A stretch of DNA of 12,724 bases, from NCBI GenBank assembly GCA_910577335.1, contig CAJTMJ010000061.1:1-12724 (forward strand), read 5' to 3'. Below the pieces are notes generated by a model. That model made no database searches. It was not told the origin of the DNA and worked only from the letters and a program-made list of their open reading frames with translations. This document shows positions 1-8,082 of this stretch, piece after piece (the stretch's first letter is position 1; the number at the start of each line of letters is the position of its first letter). The position numbers were made by a program, and so were the translations under genes. Origin of the DNA: an uncultured Duncaniella sp. (GTDB lineage: Bacteria > Bacteroidota > Bacteroidia > Bacteroidales > Muribaculaceae).

Positions 1-2343
1 ATGTCGCACGACCAGTTCGGCAAGATACCGCAGTCGCCGGAGATGCAGCAGCAAATCCTTCAGGCAGAACTTGACACGGTTGAGGAAAACCTCGAAGTGC
101 TGAAGCAGCAGGGCCACGACGTAAGCCGTGGTATGTTGAAAGGTCTAATCAAGCGCAAGGAGAACCTGACCGCCAAGATTGCCACCATTCAGTACCAAAT
201 GGACCAGAACAGGGATAATGTTGTAGATTTCAAGCAGATGGGCATAGACCACATCTTCGTTGATGAATCGCATCAGTTCAAGAATCTTATGTTCAACACC
301 CGCCATGATAGAGTAGCAGGTCTGGGCAACAGTGAAGGTAGCCAGAGGGCACTCAACCTGTTGTATGCCATACGCACTATTCAGGAGAGAACCGGTAAGG
401 ATTTGGGAGCGACATTCCTATCAGGTACTACAATCAGCAACTCGCTTACTGAATTGTACCTGTTGTTCAAGTATCTACGTCCGAATGAGCTTGAAAGACA
501 AGAGATTCGATGCTTCGACGCATGGGCGGCAATCTTCGCAAAAAAGACAACCGACTTCGAGTTCAATGTCACGAATCACATCGTGTGTAAGGAGCGTTTC
601 CGCTACTTTATCAAGGTGCCGGAGTTGGCGGCATTCTACAACGAAATCACCGACTACCGCACTGCCGAGGATGTGGGAGTGGATAGACCGATGAAGAACG
701 AGATTCTTCATAATATCCCGCCGACTCCACAGCAGGAAGCATTCATAGAGAAACTGATGAAGTTTGCCGAGAGTGGCGATGCCACAATACTCGGCAGAGC
801 CCCGCTGTCGGAGACTGAGGAAAAGGCGAAGATGCTCATAGCCACGGACTATGCCCGAAAGATGGCACTCGATATGCGTATGATTGACCCCAATGCAGAG
901 GATGACCCGAACAACAAAGCCTCGCATTGTGCCAAGATGATTGCTGAGTATTACAGAAAGTATGACGCCCAGCGTGGTACACAGTTTGTTTTCAGCGATC
1001 TTGGGACATACAAGCCGGGCGAATGGAATGTCTATACCGAAATCAAGCGCAAGCTGATAGAGTATTATGGTATTCCTGCGCATGAAATCAGGTTTATACA
1101 GGAGTGTAAAACCGAGCGGTCAAGAAAGGCTGTAATCGAGGCTATGAATAGTGGTGACGTGCGTGTTTTGTTCGGCTCAACTTCGATGCTTGGAACAGGC
1201 GTAAATGCCCAACAGAGAGCGGTTTGTATCCATCATTTGGATACGCCGTGGCGTCCCTCTGACTTAACTCAGAGGGATGGCAGAGCCATACGAGCCGGCA
1301 ACGAGATTGCCAAGTTATACGCTGATAATAAGGTTGATGTAATCATCTATGCGGTCGAGAAGTCTCTGGACTCTTACAAGTTCAATCTTCTTCACTGCAA
1401 GGCGACATTCATCGACCAGCTCAAATCCGGCGCACTCGGAGCGCGTACCATCGACGAGGGTGCAATGGATGAGAAGAACGGCATGAACTTCTCGGAGTAC
1501 ATGGCTATTCTCAGTGGCAACACCGATCTTCTCGAAAAGGCTAAACTTGAAAAGCGTATCGCGGCACTGGAGTCAGAGCGTAAAGCCCACAACAAGGGCA
1601 TCTCCGATTCCAAGTTCAGGCTCCAGACCATCAGCCATGATATTACCTACAACGAGGCGGCAATCAGTCGTATGAAAGAGGATGCAGCCCGCTATGCGGT
1701 AGTCGTTCAGCGAGACAAAGACGGCAATCCCGTCAACAATCTCACTATCGACACCTGCAACCTTCGTGACGAGCAGAACATGGGTATCCACCTGCAAGGT
1801 CTGGCGATGAAAACCGACACCCACGGTCAGTACAGGCGCATCGGAGAGGTCTATGGCTTCCCCATCAGTATTATCTCGGAGCGTGTCTTGGCTGACGGCA
1901 AGGAGACAGTTCAAAACCGCTTTGTGGTCGAAGGCAACTACAAATACAAGTTCAACAACGGCTTCATCGCCATGTCCGACACCCATGCCGCCTGCATGAA
2001 CTTCGTCAACGCTCTGGAGAAAATACCCGGCATTGTGGCGCAATATGAAGAGCGCACAGCCAAGATGAAAGCGGATGTTCCGATACTTGAAGGCATCATC
2101 GCCAAAGTCTGGGGCAAGGAAAGCGAATTGAAGCAACTCAAATCCGACCTCGCCACCCTTGACCGCAAAATTACCGCCCAACTCGCTTCCAAGAAGGAGG
2201 AGCAGGACGGCGAAGAGAACAAGCAGCATCCTGAGGCTCAAAGGGTCGAGGTTAAAGATAACACATCTCAGACAAACAGTTCAAAAAAGTCAATGGTTGC
2301 AGAGCCGTCCTCAATATATAGAAACATACGCTTTCGACTTTAA
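1..2343 (+). CDS. SNF2-type helicase, C-terminal part (5' end outside window)
   Basis: This is the 3' portion of a large DNA helicase gene; the frame is open at base 1, so the first ATG is probably not the true start. Seen in order: a DESH Walker-B/motif II at residues 88-91 within FVDESHQFKN, a motif III-like SGTT at 141-144, then the second RecA lobe with GTGVNAQQRA (398-407, motif V) and QRDGRAIRAGN (424-434, motif VI with its arginines). Residues about 508-575 look like a coiled coil, and the last 40 residues are polar and probably disordered. Motif I must lie upstream of the window. Large proteins of this family, often with an N-terminal adenine-methylase-like domain, are common in Bacteroidales conjugative elements; whether this one has that domain cannot be seen. 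It acts on DNA using ATP. The next gene follows after 118 bp on the same strand. Its role in transfer or protection of the element is inference. Confidence 0.85.
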   Translation: MSHDQFGKIPQSPEMQQQILQAELDTVEENLEVLKQQGHDVSRGMLKGLIKRKENLTAKIATIQYQMDQNRDNVVDFKQMGIDHIFVDESHQFKNLMFNTRHDRVAGLGNSEGSQRALNLLYAIRTIQERTGKDLGATFLSGTTISNSLTELYLLFKYLRPNELERQEIRCFDAWAAIFAKKTTDFEFNVTNHIVCKERFRYFIKVPELAAFYNEITDYRTAEDVGVDRPMKNEILHNIPPTPQQEAFIEKLMKFAESGDATILGRAPLSETEEKAKMLIATDYARKMALDMRMIDPNAEDDPNNKASHCAKMIAEYYRKYDAQRGTQFVFSDLGTYKPGEWNVYTEIKRKLIEYYGIPAHEIRFIQECKTERSRKAVIEAMNSGDVRVLFGSTSMLGTGVNAQQRAVCIHHLDTPWRPSDLTQRDGRAIRAGNEIAKLYADNKVDVIIYAVEKSLDSYKFNLLHCKATFIDQLKSGALGARTIDEGAMDEKNGMNFSEYMAILSGNTDLLEKAKLEKRIAALESERKAHNKGISDSKFRLQTISHDITYNEAAISRMKEDAARYAVVVQRDKDGNPVNNLTIDTCNLRDEQNMGIHLQGLAMKTDTHGQYRRIGEVYGFPISIISERVLADGKETVQNRFVVEGNYKYKFNNGFIAMSDTHAACMNFVNALEKIPGIVAQYEERTAKMKADVPILEGIIAKVWGKESELKQLKSDLATLDRKITAQLASKKEEQDGEENKQHPEAQRVEVKDNTSQTNSSKKSMVAEPSSIYRNIRFRL

Positions 2344-2461
2344 TTGTATGCGTAATATTGATTACGATAAAAATTTGTCATCAATCATCTAAAAACTCTT
2401 ACAGTTTGTTAATATTCCAATAACGCATCTTAGACCAACTAATTTTTAATTCTAAATATCC

Positions 2462-3745
2462 ATGCCTATGGCGAAAATCCTAATCGTAGGTGGTCCCGGT
2501 GACTACCGTGAGGCAGGGGCTATCCTCCGAAAAGGAGGGCATGATCCTGTTTCTGCAACATCTATGAAAGCTGGTATTGAGGAGGCTAAAAAGTTACCAT
2601 TCGGCTCTCTTGTCCTCGTTAACTTCAGAATAGGAGACAGTGAGGGGAATCAGGCCCCGGAGTTCATTGTCAATCTACGGAAAGTTCGTATCAACCATCC
2701 TGTGATTGTCTATGGAACAAATCTTTCATCTATGGATGTGCGTAACGCCCTGAGTGAGCACAAAGCTATCGACTATGTTCAACAACAGACATTTGACAAA
2801 GAATTGTTGGGCAAAGTCAATCGTCATCTCCCCCAAAAAGGACGTGTGGGTGACCGCATTACTCCATACCCAAGGAGTTGCATGGCATTCACAAATGCCA
2901 TGAATTGTCTCAACCGCATTGCGACACTTGATGTCAACGTCATGATTATTGGCGAACCTGGTCTTGGGAAGGAACGATTCGCCCGTTATATGCACAACAA
3001 AAGTAACAGGGCAGACAAGCCGATGGTTATTATAACCTATCCCGATTTTATTATGGAAACTCTTGGGGATGTAACACCCGCCTGTCATATCCGCTCATGC
3101 TTCGAGAAAGCAAACGGAGGAATCGCCGTTATCAAAAATATCCATTCATTCTGCACTCATGGCCAATCCTTGATTCTCGCAGAAATCGAATCGGGAAAAT
3201 ATGATGTCAGAATTATAGCGACTGCTGATGTCTCAATCAAAGAGAAAGTTGCCAACGGCTCATTCAATCATGCTTTGATGCACAATACAGCGACAACAAC
3301 TGTCGTCATACCCTCTCTTCATGATAATCCGGAAGATGTGGAACCCCTCACGAAATTCTTCCTGAAAGAATTTGCCGAGACTCATAATCAACCGATATGT
3401 CAGGTTACTCCCGGTGCTCTTAATATGTTGAGAGGTCACAACTGGCCATACAATGCCAGAGAACTGCGAAATACGGTAACACAATGTGCGGCCGTATCCA
3501 CTACCGGGCGTGTAACAGTCAGCAATCTTCAAAAAGACTGTTGCACCGACTTCGATGTTGCTCCCGCAGTGGCAATCGCCGGACTTGATGAAGAATCGAG
3601 GATTGTTTTCGCAATAAAGTCAACTCCGTCTCTTAAAGATGCTGCGGCATTGCTCGGAATGTGCGACAGGACACTCAATAACAAACGTAAAAAGTATGGT
3701 CTTGATTCCGATGGCAACAAGATTGCACAGAAGGTGAGTGTCTGA
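2462..3745 (+). CDS. Degenerate NtrC-like (sigma-54 activator type) regulator
   Basis: A 427-residue protein with the layout of an NtrC-family response regulator: receiver-like domain (about 4-125), AAA+ domain (about 138-345) and C-terminal Fis-type HTH (about 385-415, SLKDAAALLGMCDRTLNNKR). Walker A is intact (GEPGLGKE, 164-171) and the sensor II region is recognisable (GHNWPYNARELRN, 325-337). Other key residues are gone. The phospho-acceptor position reads VLVN54 instead of VLLD, the acidic pair reads GG (10-11), and the receiver lysine position is Q. The Walker B is GGIAVIKNI (219-227) where DE is expected, the GAFTGA loop is absent with a shortened segment, and the FREDLYYRL arginine-finger stretch reads FNHALMHNT. 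It probably binds DNA but should not be phosphorylated, hydrolyse ATP normally or open sigma-54 promoters. The start at 2462 or the in-frame ATG at 2468 are both possible. It stands alone, 118 bp after the helicase and 529 bp before the next gene. Confidence 0.85.
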   Translation: MPMAKILIVGGPGDYREAGAILRKGGHDPVSATSMKAGIEEAKKLPFGSLVLVNFRIGDSEGNQAPEFIVNLRKVRINHPVIVYGTNLSSMDVRNALSEHKAIDYVQQQTFDKELLGKVNRHLPQKGRVGDRITPYPRSCMAFTNAMNCLNRIATLDVNVMIIGEPGLGKERFARYMHNKSNRADKPMVIITYPDFIMETLGDVTPACHIRSCFEKANGGIAVIKNIHSFCTHGQSLILAEIESGKYDVRIIATADVSIKEKVANGSFNHALMHNTATTTVVIPSLHDNPEDVEPLTKFFLKEFAETHNQPICQVTPGALNMLRGHNWPYNARELRNTVTQCAAVSTTGRVTVSNLQKDCCTDFDVAPAVAIAGLDEESRIVFAIKSTPSLKDAAALLGMCDRTLNNKRKKYGLDSDGNKIAQKVSV

Positions 3746-4274
3746 TTCAGAAAAAATTGTTAATTTTGTATTTGAAATCAAATATGCCGCGATTAAAGAG
3801 TTGATCGCACTCGATATTAGAATAACATAAGATTACGCGAGCTTTTCTGTAAATCTGGACAATTTACGACATAATCCAACTCACGTTGCATCTTATGCTA
3901 TGCTTCAAGCATAGCGTATAGGTAACAACGATGGATTATTGGCACGTCCAGAGCCAGCAGAAAATCGGAAAGCCTATACGCTATTTTTCTGTCCGTGAGG
4001 ATAGGCAAATCAAATTTATCACATTAAAATGAACCATCCTGACCCTATTTAGCACCAGAAATTTTTACCGATTCGGAAATATTTGCCGATTATCCGAAAA
4101 TTGGCAAAATATATTCAGCCGCGCCTATCAATCCCTAAATCAATACATTACACCTTTTCTGAAAAATTTTCAAGTCAAATTCCAAACCATGCGGTTATGA
4201 TTATCGAAACCGCGGATATTCCCGGTGACAACAAAATCATAACAAATCATGTGTAACACAAAACCACCACCTGA
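3746..4274. other. 529-bp gap rich in hairpins and repeats
   Basis: No conventional gene was recognised here. The AT-rich gap holds several inverted repeats: CATAAGAT/ATCTTATG (3826-3833/3890-3897); a 10-bp hairpin at 3894-3918 overlapping a 12-bp repeat pair (listed separately); CCGATTCGG (4068-4076); TTTGCCGATT/AATTGGCAAA (4082-4108); and GCGGTT/AACCGC (4191-4213). A 33-codon ATG reading frame runs from 3931 to 4032. A longer open frame without an early ATG runs from 4053 to the TAA at 4254-4256; its only ATG is at 4197. A nine-residue frame (4249-4278) ends in an ATGA overlap with the HTH gene at 4275. The region is a likely control region between the NtrC-like gene and the HTH/DUF3945/topoisomerase group. 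Whether any of the short frames is translated cannot be told from sequence alone. Confidence 0.6.
3894..3988 (+). promoter_or_regulatory. Candidate attenuator: two mutually exclusive hairpins and a T run
   Basis: Hairpin A pairs TATGCTATGC (3894-3903) with GCATAGCGTA (3909-3918) around a TTCAA loop: 10 bp with one G-U. Hairpin B pairs ATAGCGTATAGG (3911-3922) with CCTATACGCTAT (3973-3984): 12 perfect base pairs around a 50-nt loop, followed directly by TTTTC. Bases 3911-3918 belong to both, so the two cannot form together. This is the arrangement of an antiterminator/terminator pair, but the 50-nt loop is long for an intrinsic terminator and stem B is AT-rich. It lies 149 bp after the NtrC-like gene and about 290 bp before the HTH gene. 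It could equally be a protein-binding inverted repeat. The pairing is seen; the function is inferred. Confidence 0.4.
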
Positions 4275-4604
4275 ATGAGCAAGGGCAGACGGTTGGATAC
4301 CGACCCAGACTTCCTTACCGGCGCAGACGCTCTCATCGCCATACAAAAGGAAGCACCGAAACTTTCCCTCACATTCAAAGGAGAACCCATTATTCCGCTC
4401 GAAACCCTCACGGAGGCTTTCCGTGTCAAGCCCCGGACATTCCTCCGATATGCAGAGGCCGGTTTGCTTGAAATATATACAGCGAAAGTTGGCAATCTGA
4501 AGTTCGTGACTCAAAGAAGTTTCGATGATTTTATCGACAGGAATTTCCTCCTTGTCGGAAAAGAGAGAATAAAATCCCGTGAGGGAAACAATCAACAGTT
4601 TTAA
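4275..4604 (+). CDS. Small helix-turn-helix protein
   Basis: A 109-residue protein with a MerR/excisionase-like HTH in its second half: IIPLETLTEAFRVKPRTF (39-56) followed by LRYAEAGLLEIYTAKVGNLKFV (about 57-78), where the first helix pair, the recognition helix and the wing can be followed. The residues around 80-95 (RSFDDFIDRNFL) fit the closing helix of such domains. The N-terminal 35 residues match nothing I know. The ATG at 4275 overlaps the stop of a nine-codon upstream frame in an ATGA junction, and there is no clear Shine-Dalgarno site, as is usual in Bacteroidetes. The DUF4099/DUF3945 gene starts 15 bp after the stop, so the two are probably co-transcribed. It is likely a DNA-binding accessory or regulatory factor of the element; its target is unknown. 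Confidence 0.75.
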   Translation: MSKGRRLDTDPDFLTGADALIAIQKEAPKLSLTFKGEPIIPLETLTEAFRVKPRTFLRYAEAGLLEIYTAKVGNLKFVTQRSFDDFIDRNFLLVGKERIKSREGNNQQF

Positions 4605-4619
4605 TCCAAGTTATTTTCT

Positions 4620-6095
4620 ATGGAAAACAACCAAGATGAACCCAATGTGCTGATTGCCCATAATAACGAAACTGGGCAAATCGGCGCGGTGACCGGGCAG
4701 AATCCTGACGGCTCACCCAAAATGGCCGATGTGAAATCGGCATCGCTGAGCGACCTCGTTAAGTTCAGCAAAGGGCAGAATCCGCTTGAAGCGTTTATGT
4801 CCAACTTCATTCGACAGGCTAAAAATCCTTCGCTATTCGGTTTTTTCAAAGTAGCTGCCGGTAACTTTGACACTGAAGGCCGGGCACTTGCAACTCTGCT
4901 TGAAAATCCCGAGGCAAACAAGCAGATGCTTGACCCATATGCGGTAAAGGCAGATACTTACACGCAGAATGTCAAAGAAACCTCAAATGTCTCTGCCGAA
5001 AACAAAAAGTATCCGAAGGTCGATCCTGACAAAGTGGACTGGGAGCGTATAGAAAAGGAATGGGGCATCACACGCCATGACCTTGAAGAGCAGAAACAAC
5101 TGACCGATATGCTCTATAATCACAAATCGCCCGGTCTGGCAAAGCTTACCACGACCATCGACGGAGAAAAACATGAATTGGAGGCTCGTCTTTCGTTCAA
5201 ACACAATCCGGATGGAACTATCACACTCTCGCCGCATATCAAAAAGGTTGAGCCGCAACTCGACAAAGCCTATAACGGCTACCTGTTTTCAGAGGAAGAG
5301 AAGACCGAGTTGCTCAACGACGGTGCAATCTCGCACCCCGTGGAACTCATCAACCCCAAGACCGGCGAGAAGGAGCCAAGCATTGTCCATCTTGACAAGC
5401 TCACAAACGAAATCCAGAGCATCCCGTATAAGGATGTGTATGTCAAGAATAAAATCTGCAATATCGAACTTGACATCAAGGAAATCATGCAACTCAAAAA
5501 TGGAGGAACACTCCGTGACCGAGAAATCATCACCAAGGACGGCCGGCACTTCAAGGCTGACCTGCGGTACAGCATTGACCGCCGCGACCTCGGTCTTATA
5601 AACATGACATCCTTAAAGCAGAGCGAGAACGTCGCTCAGAAGGAGGCAGCGGAGCAGTCAGAGTCCACTGCGAAGAAAAAGGTGTACAACTTTACCGATG
5701 CGGAAGGCAATCCCAAGCGACTCAGACAGTGGTATCGAATCCCGATGGACGAGAAAAAGCAGGACGAGTATCTTGCCGGGAACAATGTCGAGGTCGGCAT
5801 CCTCAATGTCGAGGGTAAGGATTACATGGTCTATCTTCAATTCAACAAGGAGAAGAAAATGCCGGAGAGCAGCTTCGGAGTCTTTGAAAACGGCAAAGTG
5901 GTCGGTTTTGCTGACGCAAGCAAGGTACAGGCGGCGATCAACCTTCAGGGAAAGACAAATGAAGCCACAAAGAACGTGACCGACAAGCTGGATATGGGAC
6001 AGACTGAACCGAAGAACCAACAGCAGAAGGCCCGGCAGAAGCAGCCGGACGCACAGGCGACGTCAAAGAAAAAGCCCAAAGGTCCAAGACCCTGA
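4620..6095 (+). CDS. DUF4099/DUF3945 domain protein
   Basis: A 491-residue soluble, polar protein with no signal peptide or membrane segment. Residues about 138-210 (starting VDWERIEKEWGITRHDLEEQ) look like DUF4099. Residues about 211-330 (LDKAYNGYLFSEEEKTELLN, then an IPYKDVYV stretch) look like DUF3945. A further copy-like segment, with KRLRQWYRIPMDEKKQDEYL near 366-385, lies before the tail. The N-terminal 120 residues include an aromatic patch at 72-77 (LFGFFK). The last 40 residues are rich in Q and K and end in KKKPKGPRP, a basic, probably disordered tail that could contact nucleic acid. This family is characteristic of Bacteroidetes mobile elements and commonly sits beside a topoisomerase gene, as here, but its biochemical function is not known to me. 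It probably forms an operon with the HTH gene 15 bp upstream; the topoisomerase-like gene begins 99 bp downstream, past a hairpin. Confidence 0.8.
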   Translation: MENNQDEPNVLIAHNNETGQIGAVTGQNPDGSPKMADVKSASLSDLVKFSKGQNPLEAFMSNFIRQAKNPSLFGFFKVAAGNFDTEGRALATLLENPEANKQMLDPYAVKADTYTQNVKETSNVSAENKKYPKVDPDKVDWERIEKEWGITRHDLEEQKQLTDMLYNHKSPGLAKLTTTIDGEKHELEARLSFKHNPDGTITLSPHIKKVEPQLDKAYNGYLFSEEEKTELLNDGAISHPVELINPKTGEKEPSIVHLDKLTNEIQSIPYKDVYVKNKICNIELDIKEIMQLKNGGTLRDREIITKDGRHFKADLRYSIDRRDLGLINMTSLKQSENVAQKEAAEQSESTAKKKVYNFTDAEGNPKRLRQWYRIPMDEKKQDEYLAGNNVEVGILNVEGKDYMVYLQFNKEKKMPESSFGVFENGKVVGFADASKVQAAINLQGKTNEATKNVTDKLDMGQTEPKNQQQKARQKQPDAQATSKKKPKGPRP

Positions 6096-6129
6096 TGACC
6101 AACCACTCTATCCTGAATCTTTAATTAAC

Positions 6130-6163
6130 GGCGGGTAGCCTCGGAGTCCCATGACTCCCCGCC
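6130..6163 (+). terminator. Bulged GC-rich hairpin between DUF3945 and topoisomerase-like genes
   Basis: GGCGG (6130-6134) pairs with CCGCC (6159-6163), and inside it GGAGTC (6143-6148) pairs with GACTCC (6153-6158) around a CCAT loop; eight unpaired bases bulge on the left. The following bases are ATATTTATT, only moderately T-rich, so this is a weak or partial terminator, an attenuator or a stabilising 3' end for the DUF3945 message. It resembles in position the stronger terminator after the topoisomerase-like gene. Confidence 0.4.
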
Positions 6164-6194
6164 ATATTTATTCACTAAAATTATTTCTCACAAA

Positions 6195-7988
6195 ATGGTA
6201 ATAATTACCGAGAACCCCCGCGCAGCCAAGGCTATCGCCAAGGCATTCAACGCGACCCCCGGCAAAATATCCGGTATCTTCAGCAGCGACGACCTCACTG
6301 TAATCGCAGTACCGCAGGATTTCCTGACACCCAGAAAACTCGACATCAACACTCTGGGCAAGTTGCCCTATATCCCCTCGACGTACAATCTGCGTCAGAA
6401 CCGCCGTAAATGTCAGCGCGGTTTCGAGGGAGCAGTACGCAAAGCCATCCTCGCAGCAAGCGAAGTGGTATTCGCCTCCGAAAGCGGAGCCGATGCCCAG
6501 GCCCGTTTCGACAACCTGTGCCGTCACTTCAATGTAGGGCAAAAGACCTCCCGTATGTGGCTTGACAGCCTTCGCCGTCCGGACATCGTTTCGGCGTTGA
6601 CGACCAGAGAGTCCGGGCGTCAACTCCACCGTCTCGCACAGACAGGACTGGTAAGCATGGCTATGGATTCCGCGTTCAACTATAACTTCAACAACGCTCT
6701 TCATCTCATAGGCTTTCCTAATGTCAACCTCACTCGCCGCGAAGTTGTAGTCCTCGACTTCCTTCGAGCCCTTGACGAGCACATTGACGAATCGTTCCGT
6801 TCTCCATCCACCTTCAAGCTCTGTCTCAATCCCGGTACAGGAATGGGAATGATGAGCGAACAATCGTGGGACACCATCGAGGAAGCGGAAGCCACCTTGA
6901 AGTCACTTAATTTCCCCACGATGCTCCCCGTGGAGATGGAAATCAGCATCGACGACAAGCAACCGCAGTTGTTCAGCACGACCACACTCCAGACAGAGGC
7001 GTTCCGCAAACTGCATCTTCTCCCAGGGCGTACAATGTCCACCGCCCGAAACCTGTTCAACCGTGGTGTAATCACATCTCCCTTCACCCATGAGGCATCC
7101 ATCACGACAATCGCCAATCCGGTGGCAAGTATGAGTCGTGCAGAGAATAGCCTTTATCAGCTCATACGCGACCGCAAAAACGCCGTAAAAGGCTCCGGCC
7201 TGAACACAACCGGCAAAATCTCCTATTCAACGGGAGGTATCGACTTCACGCACACCCTATCTGCATCACGGGTGCAGAACGCGCCCCTCGGAATATCGCT
7301 GTGCGGTGAGCCGTTCATCGAAGCTGTCGTCAGGGAGATTGCTCCCTCTCCGGCCATAACATACGACCTGACTTCGGTTCTCTCCACTCTCATGCAGGAG
7401 TTTACCGACTCCGAAATGCCTTTCAGGGTAAAAGGAGATGACTTCGGCAGTGTAATATCGTCCCTTATAGGCAAGAATCTCGTCAAAGAATGCGAGGGAA
7501 TGATATTCCTTTCCGAGACAGCCGAGGATATTATGGACAACATCGGCCGTCTATACCCCGGGGCCAACCTCGTGGCATTCCAGTTCGATGCCGATTCACT
7601 TGCGGCCGGAATCGGCACCGGCAAACAGTGCATCGCCGATTTTGGCGAGTGGCTCTATTCCTTTACTGCGGAGATGCTCGACGGCAAGCTCATCGACAGC
7701 GAGTATGCCGGGACTGTATGCCCCGTCTGCGGAGCCCACGCCATCTACCATGCAAACCACAACATCCGCTGCGCCGAATGTAACTACCGCATCGCCGATT
7801 CATATCTCGGGCGCAGACTAACACCCGAACTTACACGTCAGTTACTGACGTTCTTCTACACTTCCGAGGTCAAGGGTCTTCAGATTGAAGACGGTCAGAG
7901 ATTCTCCTCGGTGCTGGCTCTGGACGCCAATTATCAGCCGACCCATGTACGGGTTCCTGATACGGACTCATTCCGCCCTGCGGTCTGA
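6195..7988 (+). CDS. Topoisomerase III-like protein lacking the catalytic tyrosine (Exc-like)
   Basis: A 597-residue protein with the layout of type IA topoisomerase III, somewhat shorter than the usual 650-700 or so. The N-terminal TOPRIM is recognisable (VIITENPRAAKAIAKAF, 2-18), but the DxDxE acid motif has become SESGAD (95-100): the first Asp position is Glu and the second is Gly. FSTTTLQTEAFRKL (260-273) matches the conserved LNTSxLQREAxRxL. Next, LFNRGVITSPFTHE (287-300) aligns with LYExGLITYPRTDS, so Ser295 replaces the active-site tyrosine and Phe297 the conserved arginine. A four-cysteine zinc ribbon is near the C terminus (C509-x2-C512, C526-x2-C529). Strand passage through a tyrosyl-DNA intermediate is therefore not expected. 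Exc of CTnDOT is a topoisomerase III-like excision factor; from memory, its topoisomerase activity is dispensable for excision, which would fit an architectural role here. A terminator follows the gene. Confidence 0.85.
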   Translation: MVIITENPRAAKAIAKAFNATPGKISGIFSSDDLTVIAVPQDFLTPRKLDINTLGKLPYIPSTYNLRQNRRKCQRGFEGAVRKAILAASEVVFASESGADAQARFDNLCRHFNVGQKTSRMWLDSLRRPDIVSALTTRESGRQLHRLAQTGLVSMAMDSAFNYNFNNALHLIGFPNVNLTRREVVVLDFLRALDEHIDESFRSPSTFKLCLNPGTGMGMMSEQSWDTIEEAEATLKSLNFPTMLPVEMEISIDDKQPQLFSTTTLQTEAFRKLHLLPGRTMSTARNLFNRGVITSPFTHEASITTIANPVASMSRAENSLYQLIRDRKNAVKGSGLNTTGKISYSTGGIDFTHTLSASRVQNAPLGISLCGEPFIEAVVREIAPSPAITYDLTSVLSTLMQEFTDSEMPFRVKGDDFGSVISSLIGKNLVKECEGMIFLSETAEDIMDNIGRLYPGANLVAFQFDADSLAAGIGTGKQCIADFGEWLYSFTAEMLDGKLIDSEYAGTVCPVCGAHAIYHANHNIRCAECNYRIADSYLGRRLTPELTRQLLTFFYTSEVKGLQIEDGQRFSSVLALDANYQPTHVRVPDTDSFRPAV

Positions 7989-7999
7989 CCCACAACCAC

Positions 8000-8019
8000 G
8001 CTGACTTTATATTGTCAGC
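8000..8019 (+). repeat. Small hairpin after the topoisomerase-like gene
   Basis: GCTGAC (8000-8005) and GTCAGC (8014-8019) form a perfect 6-bp stem around an eight-base AT-rich loop, starting 12 bp after the stop codon. No T run follows. It stands directly before the main terminator and may help protect the 3' end of the message. Confidence 0.45.
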
Positions 8020-8024
8020 ACTTT

Positions 8025-8058
8025 AATGGCGGCGGTTTGCGAGCCGCCGCCATTTTAT
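8025..8058 (+). terminator. Strong intrinsic terminator after the topoisomerase-like gene
   Basis: AATGGCGGCGG (8025-8035) pairs perfectly with CCGCCGCCATT (8044-8054) around the loop TTTGCGAG, and the right arm runs into TTTTAT. This 11-bp, very GC-rich stem with a T run is a textbook Rho-independent terminator on the plus strand. It separates the HTH/DUF3945/topoisomerase group from the Xis-like pair at 8083, which therefore probably needs its own promoter. Confidence 0.85.
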
Positions 8059-8082
8059 AACCTTACTTCAATGTGATATTGA

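Noticed and set aside
475..1083. 202-residue minus-strand open frame
   Set aside because: It is antisense to the helicase between motifs III and V and has no family resemblance.
2374..2408. Bacteroidetes-type promoter before the NtrC-like gene
   Set aside because: TTTG at 2374 and a TTTG-containing box at 2405 exist, but the -7 box has one base too many and the spacing is too long.
3911..3984. Invertible promoter flanked by the 12-bp inverted repeats
   Set aside because: The 50-bp spacer is short for known Bacteroides invertible promoters, no promoter motif is seen inside, and the overlapping second hairpin and T run fit an RNA structure better.
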